The notes: generated by a model not told the origin, from the letters alone. Shown: positions 18,610 through 26,931, counted from the stretch's first letter. The stretch is 60,822 nt of DNA from Haloferax larsenii JCM 13917 (GCF_000336955.1 NZ_AOLI01000017.1:240313-301134); one strand, 5' to 3'. Numbers and translations: made by a program.

Positions 18610-20143
18610 CGTTCATCATACTTTCAGAGAGACCGCGGGTCGCATCCTTGAGCCACGTTCCTTCACGGATTTCCCGTTCAATCTGTTCAGCACGTTCTTC
18701 GAGGGACCCGTTGGTTTTCTTCCAGATGTTCTTGATATCGTCAAAGCTTGTGATTTTCCCTCGCCGAGCTTGTGCAATGGTCTGCTTGGCGCGGTCGTTG
18801 ATGTCGTATCCAGCAGACTGCGTACTCACGTCAGTTGCAGTCACGGCGGCAGAGCTAGAGACTTCTTTACCCACGTTGACCACTTCAAGCAGTTGTGGAA
18901 CCGCAGTCGCAGAGAGAATCGTCTTGACGACGGTCCACGAGACATTGTCCCACTTGTCGGTTTCACCGCCCCCGGAGAGCCGAAGTCGCTGGTCATCAGT
19001 CAGCGCAACGTCATCGAGATTTGCGTCGATGCTGTTCTTCAGATCTTTTACCTGAGATCGAAGGTCTGCAATCGAGTCGTACCGCTGAGCGAGTTCTTCA
19101 GCAACCTTGTTTGGTTCTGCCGACCGTTGAACCTCCTCTTTGATGTTCAGTGCGTTCTGATTGTCCTTCTTTTTGATGACATCCTTCGCCACACCGTAGA
19201 GATACCCAAACTGGTGTTCGTTGTGCCTCTGTCGGTGTTCACTGATATCGTCCTGCCCAAGTTCATCCTCGAACAGCGCGATTGCCTCAAACACCTTGCC
19301 CTGAGACATCCGCTGGATGTGCACCTCGGAGTGCTGCATCCGATGCACACCGATTTTGCCGCCACGCATCACACGCTGGGCGGTTTCTTCGGCTTCGCGC
19401 TCCAGACGCTCGTCGGGGTCGATTTCTAACTCACCCTTCTGCGGCAGCATCGACACCGCGCCACCGGTCTGCTGTCGAACGTGCGCCAACTCGTGAGCCA
19501 GGACGTGCTGTCCTTCTGCCGAACTCGGGTCGTACTCGCCGTGGTTGAAGGCGATGTGATTTCCAACCGTGAACGCCCGGGCGTTGATGTCCTCACAGGC
19601 TTTCGCGGCACTCGGGCCGGTGTGAATCCGAACGTCACCCAGATTGTCACCCATGCGCTCTTCCATCGCGCGCTGGATGCTCGTGTCGAGCTGCTGGCCG
19701 GGCGAGGAAATCACATCTCGAACCGAATCTGGTACCTGCGCGTCACCGGCTTTCGACGCTTCGTGGTGCGCGCCGCGACTACGCTGAACCGACTTGGCGT
19801 TCCGGCGCTCGATATCCTTCGGCACTTCCGCAGGGCGTTCGTCTTGGCGGTCGCGGAACTGCCGCATATCTCGCGGCTTGCCCATCGTGTCCACAGTCAT
19901 TCCCTCGTCGGCCCATTGTCGCACTTGGCTTGCGCCGTGGCTCTGGACGAGGCGTTGCACCTGGACCTCCATTCCGGGACGATACATCTCCAAGCCGAAC
20001 CGGGAATCACCGTCTCGGGGTGTCGGTGACCGTCCACCCCCACCACGACTGCGGTCGGAACCACCCGTTAGCTCTTGAATTGACGGGACGGTCGAGGACT
20101 GTTGGCCCTCGCTCGTCTTCTCACTCGCAGAGCGAAATCCCAT
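18602..20143 (-). CDS. DUF4157 (eCIS core domain) effector, complete
   Basis: The 513-residue protein has four parts. A short disordered Gly/Ser/Arg-rich N-terminus is followed by a conserved segment (about 48-135, FGLEMYRPGMEVQVQR) shared with the 32146 protein. The DUF4157/eCIS-core region (about 140-228) has the HExxH-type motif HELAHVRQQ with His at 217 and 221. Then come ELEIDPDERLEREAEE and a processing-like VHIQRM. The C-terminal tip (about 280-513) is helical with a hydrophobic stretch (about 385-430). DUF4157 proteins are known to be enriched in eCIS loci as cargo or loading modules. A TATA box (20168-20178) about 30 bases upstream suggests a leaderless transcript. It heads the whole cassette array. 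Confidence 0.9.
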   Translation of the reverse strand: MGFRSASEKTSEGQQSSTVPSIQELTGGSDRSRGGGGRSPTPRDGDSRFGLEMYRPGMEVQVQRLVQSHGASQVRQWADEGMTVDTMGKPRDMRQFRDRQDERPAEVPKDIERRNAKSVQRSRGAHHEASKAGDAQVPDSVRDVISSPGQQLDTSIQRAMEERMGDNLGDVRIHTGPSAAKACEDINARAFTVGNHIAFNHGEYDPSSAEGQHVLAHELAHVRQQTGGAVSMLPQKGELEIDPDERLEREAEETAQRVMRGGKIGVHRMQHSEVHIQRMSQGKVFEAIALFEDELGQDDISEHRQRHNEHQFGYLYGVAKDVIKKKDNQNALNIKEEVQRSAEPNKVAEELAQRYDSIADLRSQVKDLKNSIDANLDDVALTDDQRLRLSGGGETDKWDNVSWTVVKTILSATAVPQLLEVVNVGKEVSSSAAVTATDVSTQSAGYDINDRAKQTIAQARRGKITSFDDIKNIWKKTNGSLEERAEQIEREIREGTWLKDATRGLSESMMNGE

Positions 20144-20167
20144 CTTACCATCGAATTGATAGCCATC

Positions 20168-20178
20168 CTATATATTGT
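20168..20178 (-). promoter_or_regulatory. TATA box for the complete DUF4157 effector
   Basis: Read on the minus strand the site is CAATATATAGG. Its centre is about 29 bases before the ATG at 20143, the distance expected for a leaderless archaeal transcript. Confidence 0.6.
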
Positions 20179-20198
20179 TTGTTGCCTAGCCGAATACC

Positions 20199-20211
20199 CA
20201 ACATATATCTC
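20199..20211 (+). promoter_or_regulatory. TATA box for the AAA+ ATPase operon
   Basis: The site ACATATATC lies about 40-48 bases before the ATPase ATG, giving a short leader. Together with the box at 20168 it shows that the effector array and the ATPase operon are divergently transcribed from one 105-base region. Confidence 0.5.
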
Positions 20212-20248
20212 GGTGAATTATTAGTGCTCCGACACCTCGACGCAGATA

Positions 20249-22429
20249 ATGAGTTACGAGGACACGATTGAACACCTACTGGACGAACTCGGGTGCCTCG
20301 ACCTGCTCTTGCGCGAACATCTCGGGAATCGCCACGAGGAACTCCCGCGCTCCGAACTCGGGTTGGCTGACCGCCTGCAGTCCGGCGCGTCACACACGTT
20401 GTCGGAGTCGACGCAGTTGGTGGTCCCACCTCGCATCCGCGACGAGTTCGACCGATATCGAGGGACAATCGAAGAAAAACGCACGGCTGCCGTCGATACG
20501 GGTGTCGAACTCCGACTCCAGACGCTCGTCGATGCGTTCGACCTCACTCGGCAACATCTGGACGTTCTGTTGCTAGCGCTCTTTCCGGATATCGACCCCG
20601 CCGGTGCCGAGCTATTCAGCGAACTCCACAACGACGCGAGCAAGCAACGTCCGACAGTCAGTCTCGTCGCCGACCTCTTTTCGACCACGCCCGCGGCGTT
20701 TCTGACCGCGACCGACCTGTTCGGTCAGGGGTCACCACTGTCCGAATACCGTCTTCTCGTCCTCGAACCGCCAGAGGGGGCTGGACGGGCCGGCTCGAAA
20801 CTCGACTACTCGCTCCGAGTCGACGACCGTATCTACGCGTTCTTGCTCGACCACGGGACTGTCGACGTTGGATTGCGCTCTCCGTCGCCTGCACAGGGTT
20901 CCGGTGCGGCCGAGTCGTTCGTCACAGAGTCGACTGCCGACGCCACGCTCGACGACCTGCTCGTCGAAGACGACACGTATTCGACGCTCGCTTCGCTCCG
21001 CGACAGCGACGAGACTGGGCGTCGCCTCTACTTCTACGGCCCACAGGGGAGTGGCCCCCGACGGGCTGCCGAAGCCCTCTGCGACGACGAGACCTATCTC
21101 CAAATCCACCTGCCGACGGTGCTGGAGGCTGGCGTCCTCGATATCGTCGTTCGCGAGGCTGCCCTTCAGGCACGGCCGGTCGTCCTCGCCGACGCTGACG
21201 ACGTGACGAAAACGACGACAGGCGGTTCCCAGTCGCTAACGTCGATTATCGAACGGTTCGACCCTGTCGTGGCCGACGTGTTCCTACTCGGCGAATCGTC
21301 GTGGACGCCAGCCGGAACTACCCGACAGGTCGTAGACGCACTCGTCGGGTTCGACCGCCCCACGATTCCGTTGCGGCGGCGATTCTGGCGGACACACGCC
21401 GACTCGCTCCCTGACGACCTCGATGCCGAACACATGGCCAGCACGTTCGACCTGACGTTGGGGCAGATGGAGTCCGCGCTGGCGGCGGCGAACACGCTCG
21501 CCGGTGACGACGAACTGACTGCCGAACACGTTCGAGAGGGCTGTCGTGCGCAATCGTCCAGCCAGTTGGCCGAACTCGCCCAGCATATCACGCCGTCGGT
21601 GACTCGCGAGGAAGTTATCCTCCGAGAACGAACCGACCAGAAACTCGACCAGCTTCAGGCGCACATTTCGAACCGAGGGCGAATCTACGACGACTGGGGC
21701 TTCCGTGACACGGACAAAAGCACCGGCGTGGTCGCCCTGTTTAAGGGCAAGCCTGGGACCGGGAAGACGATGGCTGCCGAAGCGCTCGCCAACGAGGTCG
21801 GTATGCACATCTACAAAATCGACCTCTCCAGCGTCGTGAGTAAGTACATCGGCGAGACCGAGGAGAACCTCGAACAAATCTTCAAGGCGGCCGAACAGTC
21901 GAACGCGATTCTTCTCTTCGACGAGGCTGATTCGGTGTTCGGCGACCGGGCGGAGGTGTCGGATGCGACGGACCGCTACGCTAACGCGGAAGTGAACTAC
22001 CTGCTCCAGCGCATCGAGACGTACGACGGCGTCATCCTCTTGACGACGAACTACGCCTCGAACATCGACGAGGCGTTCACCCGACGTATCAACCACACGA
22101 TTCGGTTCGAGAACCCGAAAGAAGAGACCAGAGAGACGATTTGGGAGGCCGCGTTCCCTGATGGGACCCCCACAGACGGTATCGACGCCGAGTGGCTCGC
22201 GCAGTTCGACTTGAGCGGGGGTGAAATCGCCTCGCTCGCCAAGCGAATCGCCGTCGAAGCAGCGAGTTGCGGTGCCGACTCGATTCAGATGAAACACGCC
22301 GTTCGCGTGCTCGAACGCGACTACCGAGACTCCGGTCGCGTCGTCCGAAAATCGGAGTTCGAACCGTACGCCGACGCGCTTGCAGAGCCAGCACAGGAGT
22401 CTGAGAGTCGCCGACGGAACCGACGATGA
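20249..22429 (+). CDS. AAA+ ATPase of eCIS (Pvc15/Afp15-like)
   Basis: This is a 726-residue protein. The N-terminal half (about 1-440) matches the layout of the eCIS ATPase N-domain plus a degenerate AAA-like module (RRLYFYGPQGSGPRRAAEAL, lacking a proper Walker A Lys-Thr). The C-terminal AAA+ module has Walker A GKPGTGKTM (about 499), Walker B LLFDEADSVFGDR (about 554), a sensor-1 Asn (LTTNYASNIDEAFTRR) and an arginine-finger region. Such ATPases are a constant part of PVC/Afp clusters and act in assembly or loading. Its stop overlaps the start of the 45-codon gene (ATGA). Confidence 0.92.
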   Translation: MSYEDTIEHLLDELGCLDLLLREHLGNRHEELPRSELGLADRLQSGASHTLSESTQLVVPPRIRDEFDRYRGTIEEKRTAAVDTGVELRLQTLVDAFDLTRQHLDVLLLALFPDIDPAGAELFSELHNDASKQRPTVSLVADLFSTTPAAFLTATDLFGQGSPLSEYRLLVLEPPEGAGRAGSKLDYSLRVDDRIYAFLLDHGTVDVGLRSPSPAQGSGAAESFVTESTADATLDDLLVEDDTYSTLASLRDSDETGRRLYFYGPQGSGPRRAAEALCDDETYLQIHLPTVLEAGVLDIVVREAALQARPVVLADADDVTKTTTGGSQSLTSIIERFDPVVADVFLLGESSWTPAGTTRQVVDALVGFDRPTIPLRRRFWRTHADSLPDDLDAEHMASTFDLTLGQMESALAAANTLAGDDELTAEHVREGCRAQSSSQLAELAQHITPSVTREEVILRERTDQKLDQLQAHISNRGRIYDDWGFRDTDKSTGVVALFKGKPGTGKTMAAEALANEVGMHIYKIDLSSVVSKYIGETEENLEQIFKAAEQSNAILLFDEADSVFGDRAEVSDATDRYANAEVNYLLQRIETYDGVILLTTNYASNIDEAFTRRINHTIRFENPKEETRETIWEAAFPDGTPTDGIDAEWLAQFDLSGGEIASLAKRIAVEAASCGADSIQMKHAVRVLERDYRDSGRVVRKSEFEPYADALAEPAQESESRRRNRR

Positions 22430-22563
22430 GGTCGGAACCACCGACGAGTTCGGAAGACTCGACGCCCTCGGAATCCTTTTTCGAGCGGTCCACGAACGGG
22501 CGACGTATGCGACTGCGTGAGACGCCGATGTCACCCCGACGTTTGGAGAGAAACCACCGATGA
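22426..22563 (+). CDS. 45-residue coupled small protein between ATPase and Pvc16
   Basis: An ATG at 22426 overlaps the ATPase stop (ATGA). After 45 codons its TGA at 22561-22563 overlaps the ATG of the DUF4255 gene, again as ATGA. The peptide begins MRSEPPTSSEDSTPSESFFE and continues with a strongly basic second half (GRRMRLRE, SPRRLERNHR). I recognise no family. The double 4-base overlap is the main evidence for translation. It could be a small assembly factor, or only a coupling bridge that carries ribosomes to the next gene. Confidence 0.55.
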   Translation: MRSEPPTSSEDSTPSESFFERSTNGRRMRLRETPMSPRRLERNHR

Positions 22564-23153
22564 CCTACGAAGCAATTCGATACGTGAGTGAAGCGCTCGT
22601 CGACCTCCTGTCCGATACTGCCGACTATCCAGAGCTCCCTGTCGCCCCCGACGAAATCGAACTCGTCTCTCCGGAGGACATCGGCCCCAACTCGACCGTT
22701 CGAATCGGATTCTACCCGTATCGCGTCCGAAAAGACGGCTCGGTCGGGTCGATGAACACGACTCCCGTGGGCGACTCGTCACGACGCGACCCGCCGTTGC
22801 CCGTCAGTATCGAGTATCTCGTGACGGCGTACCCGCGAGACGACGAAGACAACGTCAGCGGCACGCTCGGCCAACAGCAGGCGCTTGGACTCGTTCTCCA
22901 GACGCTCAACGACGTGAGCGTACTCGAACCGGCCGATGTCGAGGGAATCGACCAAGATACTCGAATCGCGCTGTCGATTACGGACCCGCCGTTCGACGAA
23001 GTGCTCTCGCTGTGGGCGCGGTTCGACGCCACGTATCAGCCGTCGGTGACGGTGGAAGCCTCGCCAGTGATGATTCAGTCCATCAACGAGGAAGCGTTCA
23101 CGCGTATCGCAGAACGCGACGTCGGTGTGCAACGGCGTCCAGAACGAGAGTGA
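22560..23153 (+). CDS. Pvc16/Afp16-like tail terminator (DUF4255)
   Basis: The 197-residue protein starts MTYEAIRYVSEALVDLLSD and shows the DUF4255 pattern: an early helix, a beta region ending in RIGFYPYRVRKDG, then PLPVSIEYLVTAYP and LGQQQALGLVLQTLND. In PVC/Afp particles this protein caps the distal end of the sheath and tube and fixes tail length. It is coupled to the small gene before it by an ATGA overlap. It converges on the tube gene, with only 14 bases between the two stops, so no room remains for separate terminators. Confidence 0.9.
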   Translation: MTYEAIRYVSEALVDLLSDTADYPELPVAPDEIELVSPEDIGPNSTVRIGFYPYRVRKDGSVGSMNTTPVGDSSRRDPPLPVSIEYLVTAYPRDDEDNVSGTLGQQQALGLVLQTLNDVSVLEPADVEGIDQDTRIALSITDPPFDEVLSLWARFDATYQPSVTVEASPVMIQSINEEAFTRIAERDVGVQRRPERE

Positions 23154-23167
23154 GGTAGCGACCGGGT

Positions 23168-23620
23168 TTACTTCGGTGCGCCGGACAGTTTGTTGAACTG
23201 CTTGTAGGCGAGTTCGATGGTCTCGATAGCGACACCACCCTGTCGGCCACCGATGAGGTCGGGACCACGCCACGTCGTGGGGTACGCGCCGAGGAACTGC
23301 CAGCCCCACGTGTTCGGCCCCATGTAGTTTTCTTGGACTTTGACCGTCACGTTCTTTCTCGTCACGTTGCCACTCATCACGTCCTGTATCCACTCCCAGA
23401 AGGTGACGTCGTCTGTCAATCCTCGTTGGAGGACCAGGTTGGCATGAGCGAACTGGTCTGGAAGCTGGTGGACGTACTCGTCGACACCGCCTTCTCGGTA
23501 CGAGACGGTTTCTAACTGCATCGCGATTCCGGAGACTTCAGAGAAGCCGGCGACAGATTTCCCGTCGATCAAGACCTCGAAGTTGTATTGTCCGTAGGGA
23601 GATTGTGATTTTTTTGCCAT
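23168..23620 (-). CDS. Inner tube protein 1 (gp19/Hcp-like)
   Basis: This 150-residue protein is a contractile-tail tube subunit: YGQYNFEVLIDGKSVAGFSEVSGIAMQLETV, then a positive region (VTRKNVTVKVQENYMG) and the closing pattern WRGPDLIGGRQGGVAIETIELAY, typical of the T4 gp19/Pvc1-Pvc5 family (conserved G-F-x-E-V-S-G). It should stack as hexameric rings inside the sheath. It is the last gene of the sheath operon, 24 bases after the DUF6760 gene. A second tube gene lies at 25043-24597, so the tube may have two layers or an end-specific subunit. Confidence 0.93.
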   Translation of the reverse strand: MAKKSQSPYGQYNFEVLIDGKSVAGFSEVSGIAMQLETVSYREGGVDEYVHQLPDQFAHANLVLQRGLTDDVTFWEWIQDVMSGNVTRKNVTVKVQENYMGPNTWGWQFLGAYPTTWRGPDLIGGRQGGVAIETIELAYKQFNKLSGAPK

Positions 23621-23644
23621 GGTTGAATGGGAATCTCGTGGCGA

Positions 23645-23914
23645 TTACCCGTCGCGTAGTTCGTCTAACGACTTCGAGAGGACCTTGCCGCCGTCCCCAG
23701 TATCGAGGAAGTTCGGACGTTGCTGTTCGGGTTCTTGCCCCGACGCAGCGCCGTCGTTCCTGTTCATCTCTTCGTTGATGTCGCTTATCTCCTCGCACCA
23801 CCGCTGACGTTCCCAGTGGGACATTCCCAAGACGTCTTCGCGGCTCCACCCGAAGTGGTACGCCACGAAGGCGACTTCCTCGAACAGCACGTCAGGGTCG
23901 TGGAGGTGAATCAT
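23645..23914 (-). CDS. DUF6760-type eCIS small protein
   Basis: The protein has 89 residues. HLHDPDVLFEEVAFVAYHF, GWSREDVLGMSHWERQRWCEEI is the hallmark pattern of the short eCIS/phage-tail protein (gpG/GT-like second frame, DUF6760) that follows the tail assembly chaperone. It overlaps the chaperone-like gene by 4 bases, the usual position for this pair. The C-terminal 40 residues are disordered and acidic. It probably helps tail assembly; it is not a structural ring protein. Confidence 0.82.
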   Translation of the reverse strand: MIHLHDPDVLFEEVAFVAYHFGWSREDVLGMSHWERQRWCEEISDINEEMNRNDGAASGQEPEQQRPNFLDTGDGGKVLSKSLDELRDG

Positions 23915-24441
23915 TCGGCTGGGTTTCCCGGTTCTGCGTCCTCTGCGATGGGCTCGGGGTCTTCCTGTGGTGTCTCGGACACCGTGGAGATGTCGCGGAC
24001 GCCGTCGGAATCATCCAGAGACACGTCCGACTCGGTCGTCGAAATTCCGTCGTCGGTCGCGTCCGTGACGTGTGCGCCGGTTTCGACCTCGACGGTGAAC
24101 GGCTCACCACACTCTGGACAGGCAGTGTCGACCGCGTTCAAACCGCTGTTGTTGACGCGTTCGTACATCACCTGCAGGTATTCGAGGTCCGACACGAAGA
24201 GACTCTGGATGACGTTCTCGTCGACGGTATCGAGCGAGCCCAGCTCCGTGACCGTCCGCGCGAGCAACACAATCGTCAGGTACGACGAGTTCGACTGAAC
24301 ACGCGGGTTGTTCAGCGGTTGAATCTCGTCTGCGGCAGTTGCGAGCCGCATCCGACCCTCCTTGTGGAGGGTTCCCTCGTCGTCGACGTATCCCTTCGGC
24401 AGGGTAAACTCGAATTCGGTCTGGAGCGTCTGATTAGTCAT
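23911..24441 (-). CDS. Tail assembly chaperone-like protein with Cys pair
   Basis: The 176-residue protein has the pattern FTLPKGYVDDEGTLHKEGRMRLATAADEI, then LNNPRVQSNSSYLTIVLLARTVTELGSLD and LFVSDLEYLQVMYERVN, as in the phage-tail/eCIS assembly chaperone group. A zinc-ribbon-like half (ACPECGEPFTVEV) follows, with only one CxxC; the partner pair is missing, so zinc would need dimerisation. The last 50 residues are acidic and disordered. Neighbours on both sides overlap or nearly touch, so it is translated as part of the sheath operon. Confidence 0.8.
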   Translation of the reverse strand: MTNQTLQTEFEFTLPKGYVDDEGTLHKEGRMRLATAADEIQPLNNPRVQSNSSYLTIVLLARTVTELGSLDTVDENVIQSLFVSDLEYLQVMYERVNNSGLNAVDTACPECGEPFTVEVETGAHVTDATDDGISTTESDVSLDDSDGVRDISTVSETPQEDPEPIAEDAEPGNPAE

Positions 24442-24444
24442 CTG

Positions 24445-24597
24445 TTACCGGCGTTGTCCTTTCGTGTTGATAATTATTCTGTTGACGTGTGCCGACGCGG
24501 TCCCGGTGTGGAGGTATCCCTCGGAGTCGAGATGACACTCCTCCCGGAATCGGTCGACTGCGTAGCCGTCCGTCGGGTCAGTTGTGTGAGTGCCCAT
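24445..24597 (-). CDS. 50-residue coupled small protein in the sheath operon
   Basis: An ATG at 24597-24595 overlaps the TAA stop of the tube 2 gene by one base (TAATG), and the frame runs 50 codons to a TAA at 24447-24445, three bases before the next start. The peptide begins MGTHTTDPTDGYAVDRFREE and holds CHLDSEGYLHTGTASAHVNR. The continuity of starts and stops on both sides supports a real gene. The text FREECHLDSEGYL resembles small tail proteins that sit between tube and chaperone, but I cannot name a family. Confidence 0.6.
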   Translation of the reverse strand: MGTHTTDPTDGYAVDRFREECHLDSEGYLHTGTASAHVNRIIINTKGQRR

Positions 24598-25043
24598 TAC
24601 GAGCGGTCGACCTGCATCGTGTCGAAGTCGACGACGTACGTCTCGACAGCAATCTGGTCGCCACCGGGGGTCGCGTTCAGCGTCGGCGGGCTGTACTGGA
24701 TGACCATCGCGCCCTCCATGTTGTAGCGGGCGACCGTCTGACCGGTACGGTCCTTGAGGAGCACTGCAATCTGCTTTTTGGCGTCCTTTTCGCGACCCTC
24801 TTCGGCGGCCTTCAGCCAGTCGTCGAGCGCCGAGTTCGACTTGTCGGCGGACCGTGCGAATTCGAGCTTGGTGTAGGTGACTTCGCCCAGGTGCTTCGTC
24901 CCGGAGGCGATGTCGGTACCCTCACGGTAGTTGTGCGTCTGGACGTTCTTTTCGGGGAGTTTGACTTCGACGACACCGGGGATGTTGGTTCCGTCGAGCT
25001 CGACATCGAATTGCGTGTTGGCGATCGGTTGAGACTTGGACAT
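24597..25043 (-). CDS. Inner tube protein 2 (gp19-like)
   Basis: The 148-residue protein is a second tube-fold subunit: NTQFDVELDGTNIPGVVEVKLPEKNVQTH, then ASGTKHLGEVTYTKLEFARS, then QIAVLLKDRTGQTVARYNMEGAMVIQYSP. It is clearly related to tube proteins but divergent from tube 1, as Pvc1 and Pvc5 are in Photorhabdus particles, where the second type sits near the baseplate or sheath base. Located 53 bases after the sheath gene and coupled (TAATG) to the 50-codon gene. Confidence 0.88.
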   Translation of the reverse strand: MSKSQPIANTQFDVELDGTNIPGVVEVKLPEKNVQTHNYREGTDIASGTKHLGEVTYTKLEFARSADKSNSALDDWLKAAEEGREKDAKKQIAVLLKDRTGQTVARYNMEGAMVIQYSPPTLNATPGGDQIAVETYVVDFDTMQVDRS

Positions 25044-25096
25044 TGTTGGATGTTGTTATGGTAGTCGTTTGGTTACGTTCGGTTTCGGGTGATTCG

Positions 25097-26848
25097 TTAG
25101 GCCTGTTCGGTGTCTTGGCTGATACGGAAGATGACGAACTCGGCGGGCTTGACCGGAGCGACGCCGATTTCGACGATGAGACGACCGTTGTCGATGTCGT
25201 CTTGTGACATCGTCTCTTCGCCACACTTCACGTAGAACGCGTCGTCTTCGCTTTGACCCTGCAGACCGCCGTTTCGCCAGACCGTACGCAGGAAGTTGTT
25301 GACAGACTGCCGGATACGGCCCCAGGTGTCCTGGTCGTTCGGCTCGAAGACGGCCCACTGGGTTCCTTCTTTGATGGACTGTTCGATGTACAGGAACAGG
25401 CGACGGACGTTGAGGTACTTCCACTCAGGGTCAGACGACGTGGTGCGGGCACCCCACACGCGAATGCCACGACCCTGGAAGCTGCGGATGCAGTTGATAC
25501 CCTTCGGGTTGAGAACGTCCTGTTCGCCCTTGGTGATGTTGTGCTGCAGGCCGACGATGCCACGCAGCGTCTCGTTTGCGGGTGCCTTGTGGACGCCGTG
25601 TTCCTGGTCCGTCCGCGAGTAGATTCCCGCGATGTGACCACCTGGCGGGACGAGTTTCTCTCGGTTCGTGACGGGGTCGAGCACCTTGACCCACGGGTAG
25701 TAGTACGCCGCGTACGAGGAATCGACGGGCGTCTCGATCTCGGAGATCGGACCGGGGTTCTGCGGAGACTGCAGAATCGCAAAGCGGTCGCCCATGTTCT
25801 CACAGTGGGCGACGAGCGCGTCGGTCAGGCCCTCGACGTCGTTCTCGTCAGGAGCACAGACCATCGAAATCTCGTCGATGGCTTCGAAGGCTGCGAGCCC
25901 GGTACGGAGGCCGGGCTTGTTGACGCCTTCGTAGTCCTTGAGCGTGACTTCGCCGTCCGCTTCCGGCTTCTCGGTGACGATTTCGGCGTCGACCTCGCGT
26001 TCACCTTCGCGGACCTCTTCGAGTTCGACGACGAGGTCGTCTTTATCAGCGCCGTCGACTTCGAGTTCGAGGGGTTCGGCGATGCTTTCGAGACTTTCCT
26101 GTTCGAGTTCGTCGAGGTCTTCGGGGATGTGGACGACGGTCTTTTCTTCGTCCTCATCTTCCTCTGCTTCTTCTTCCTCTTCAGCCTCGACGACACCACC
26201 GTCGGAGTACAGAGTGGGTTGACTGTCGCGGTGCAGCCAGGTGAGACCTTCGACGGGCATGCCGTCGTCTTTGTACTCGATGTTGACGAGGACCGAGCTT
26301 TCGAGCTGCTTCTCGTAGAAGTTGCTCGACTGCATGTCTGCCGACAGGCCGTCGAAGACTTCCTCTACGTCAGGGGACGGGTCAGGACGGTCGCCGTGCG
26401 GTTTCTTGACCGTTTCGAGGTCATCGGACCAGTAACGGACGACGATGTCGAACTGACCGGGGTACTGGCTTTCTTCGACGATGACTGCGACGGATTCGCC
26501 CCACTGGCCGGGACCAATGGCTTCGACTTCGGCGACTTCGTTACCCTGGTCGTCGGCGAGGATACCAGTCGCTACGTCGTTGACGTCGGCACCACAAACA
26601 CGTCCGACGTAACAGCGACTCCCGCCATTCTTGAAGAAGCCATCGACAGCCGAATCGAGGTTGGATGACTTCGGACTCGAACCGTAGAGTCGCTCGAAGT
26701 CGGAGTAGTTCGTGATGAGGCGAGGCTCGACAGGACCGCGCTCGGTCTGACCGAGGAAGCCAGCGGTGCTAGTGCTGACTCCTTCGACGGATTTGCTTCC
26801 GCTCTGCACCTCTTCGACGTATACGCCTGGAGACTGATATTCACTCAT
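25097..26848 (-). CDS. Contractile tail sheath protein with acidic insertion
   Basis: This 583-residue sheath subunit starts YQSPGVYVEEVQSGSKSVEGVSTSTAGFLG, the family hallmark, and ends with the conserved C-terminal domain (VRRLFLYIEQSIKEGTQWAVFEPND, then LIVEIGVAPVKPAEFVIFRI). Residues about 216-305 form a strongly acidic, low-complexity insertion (EAEEEEEAEEDEDEE and IPEDLDELEQESLE) between the two halves of the core. This lies in the outer-facing domain region of sheaths and probably decorates the particle surface in high salt. It is the first gene of the six-gene sheath/tube operon. Only one sheath gene is present. Confidence 0.95.
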   Translation of the reverse strand: MSEYQSPGVYVEEVQSGSKSVEGVSTSTAGFLGQTERGPVEPRLITNYSDFERLYGSSPKSSNLDSAVDGFFKNGGSRCYVGRVCGADVNDVATGILADDQGNEVAEVEAIGPGQWGESVAVIVEESQYPGQFDIVVRYWSDDLETVKKPHGDRPDPSPDVEEVFDGLSADMQSSNFYEKQLESSVLVNIEYKDDGMPVEGLTWLHRDSQPTLYSDGGVVEAEEEEEAEEDEDEEKTVVHIPEDLDELEQESLESIAEPLELEVDGADKDDLVVELEEVREGEREVDAEIVTEKPEADGEVTLKDYEGVNKPGLRTGLAAFEAIDEISMVCAPDENDVEGLTDALVAHCENMGDRFAILQSPQNPGPISEIETPVDSSYAAYYYPWVKVLDPVTNREKLVPPGGHIAGIYSRTDQEHGVHKAPANETLRGIVGLQHNITKGEQDVLNPKGINCIRSFQGRGIRVWGARTTSSDPEWKYLNVRRLFLYIEQSIKEGTQWAVFEPNDQDTWGRIRQSVNNFLRTVWRNGGLQGQSEDDAFYVKCGEETMSQDDIDNGRLIVEIGVAPVKPAEFVIFRISQDTEQA

Positions 26849-26908
26849 TTGTTTGCTGACTCCAACAGTGTCAATAATCCAATCGGTTACTGATAAATGT
26901 TACTATTT

Positions 26909-26931
26909 GATAAATTAATTTAAATATAGAG
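26909..26931 (-). promoter_or_regulatory. AT-rich promoter of the sheath operon
   Basis: The minus strand reads TCTATATTTAAATTAATTTA here, a strong TATA-like element about 60-80 bases before the sheath ATG. This implies a leader of about 40 bases. It is the most AT-rich spot in the eCIS region. Confidence 0.6.
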
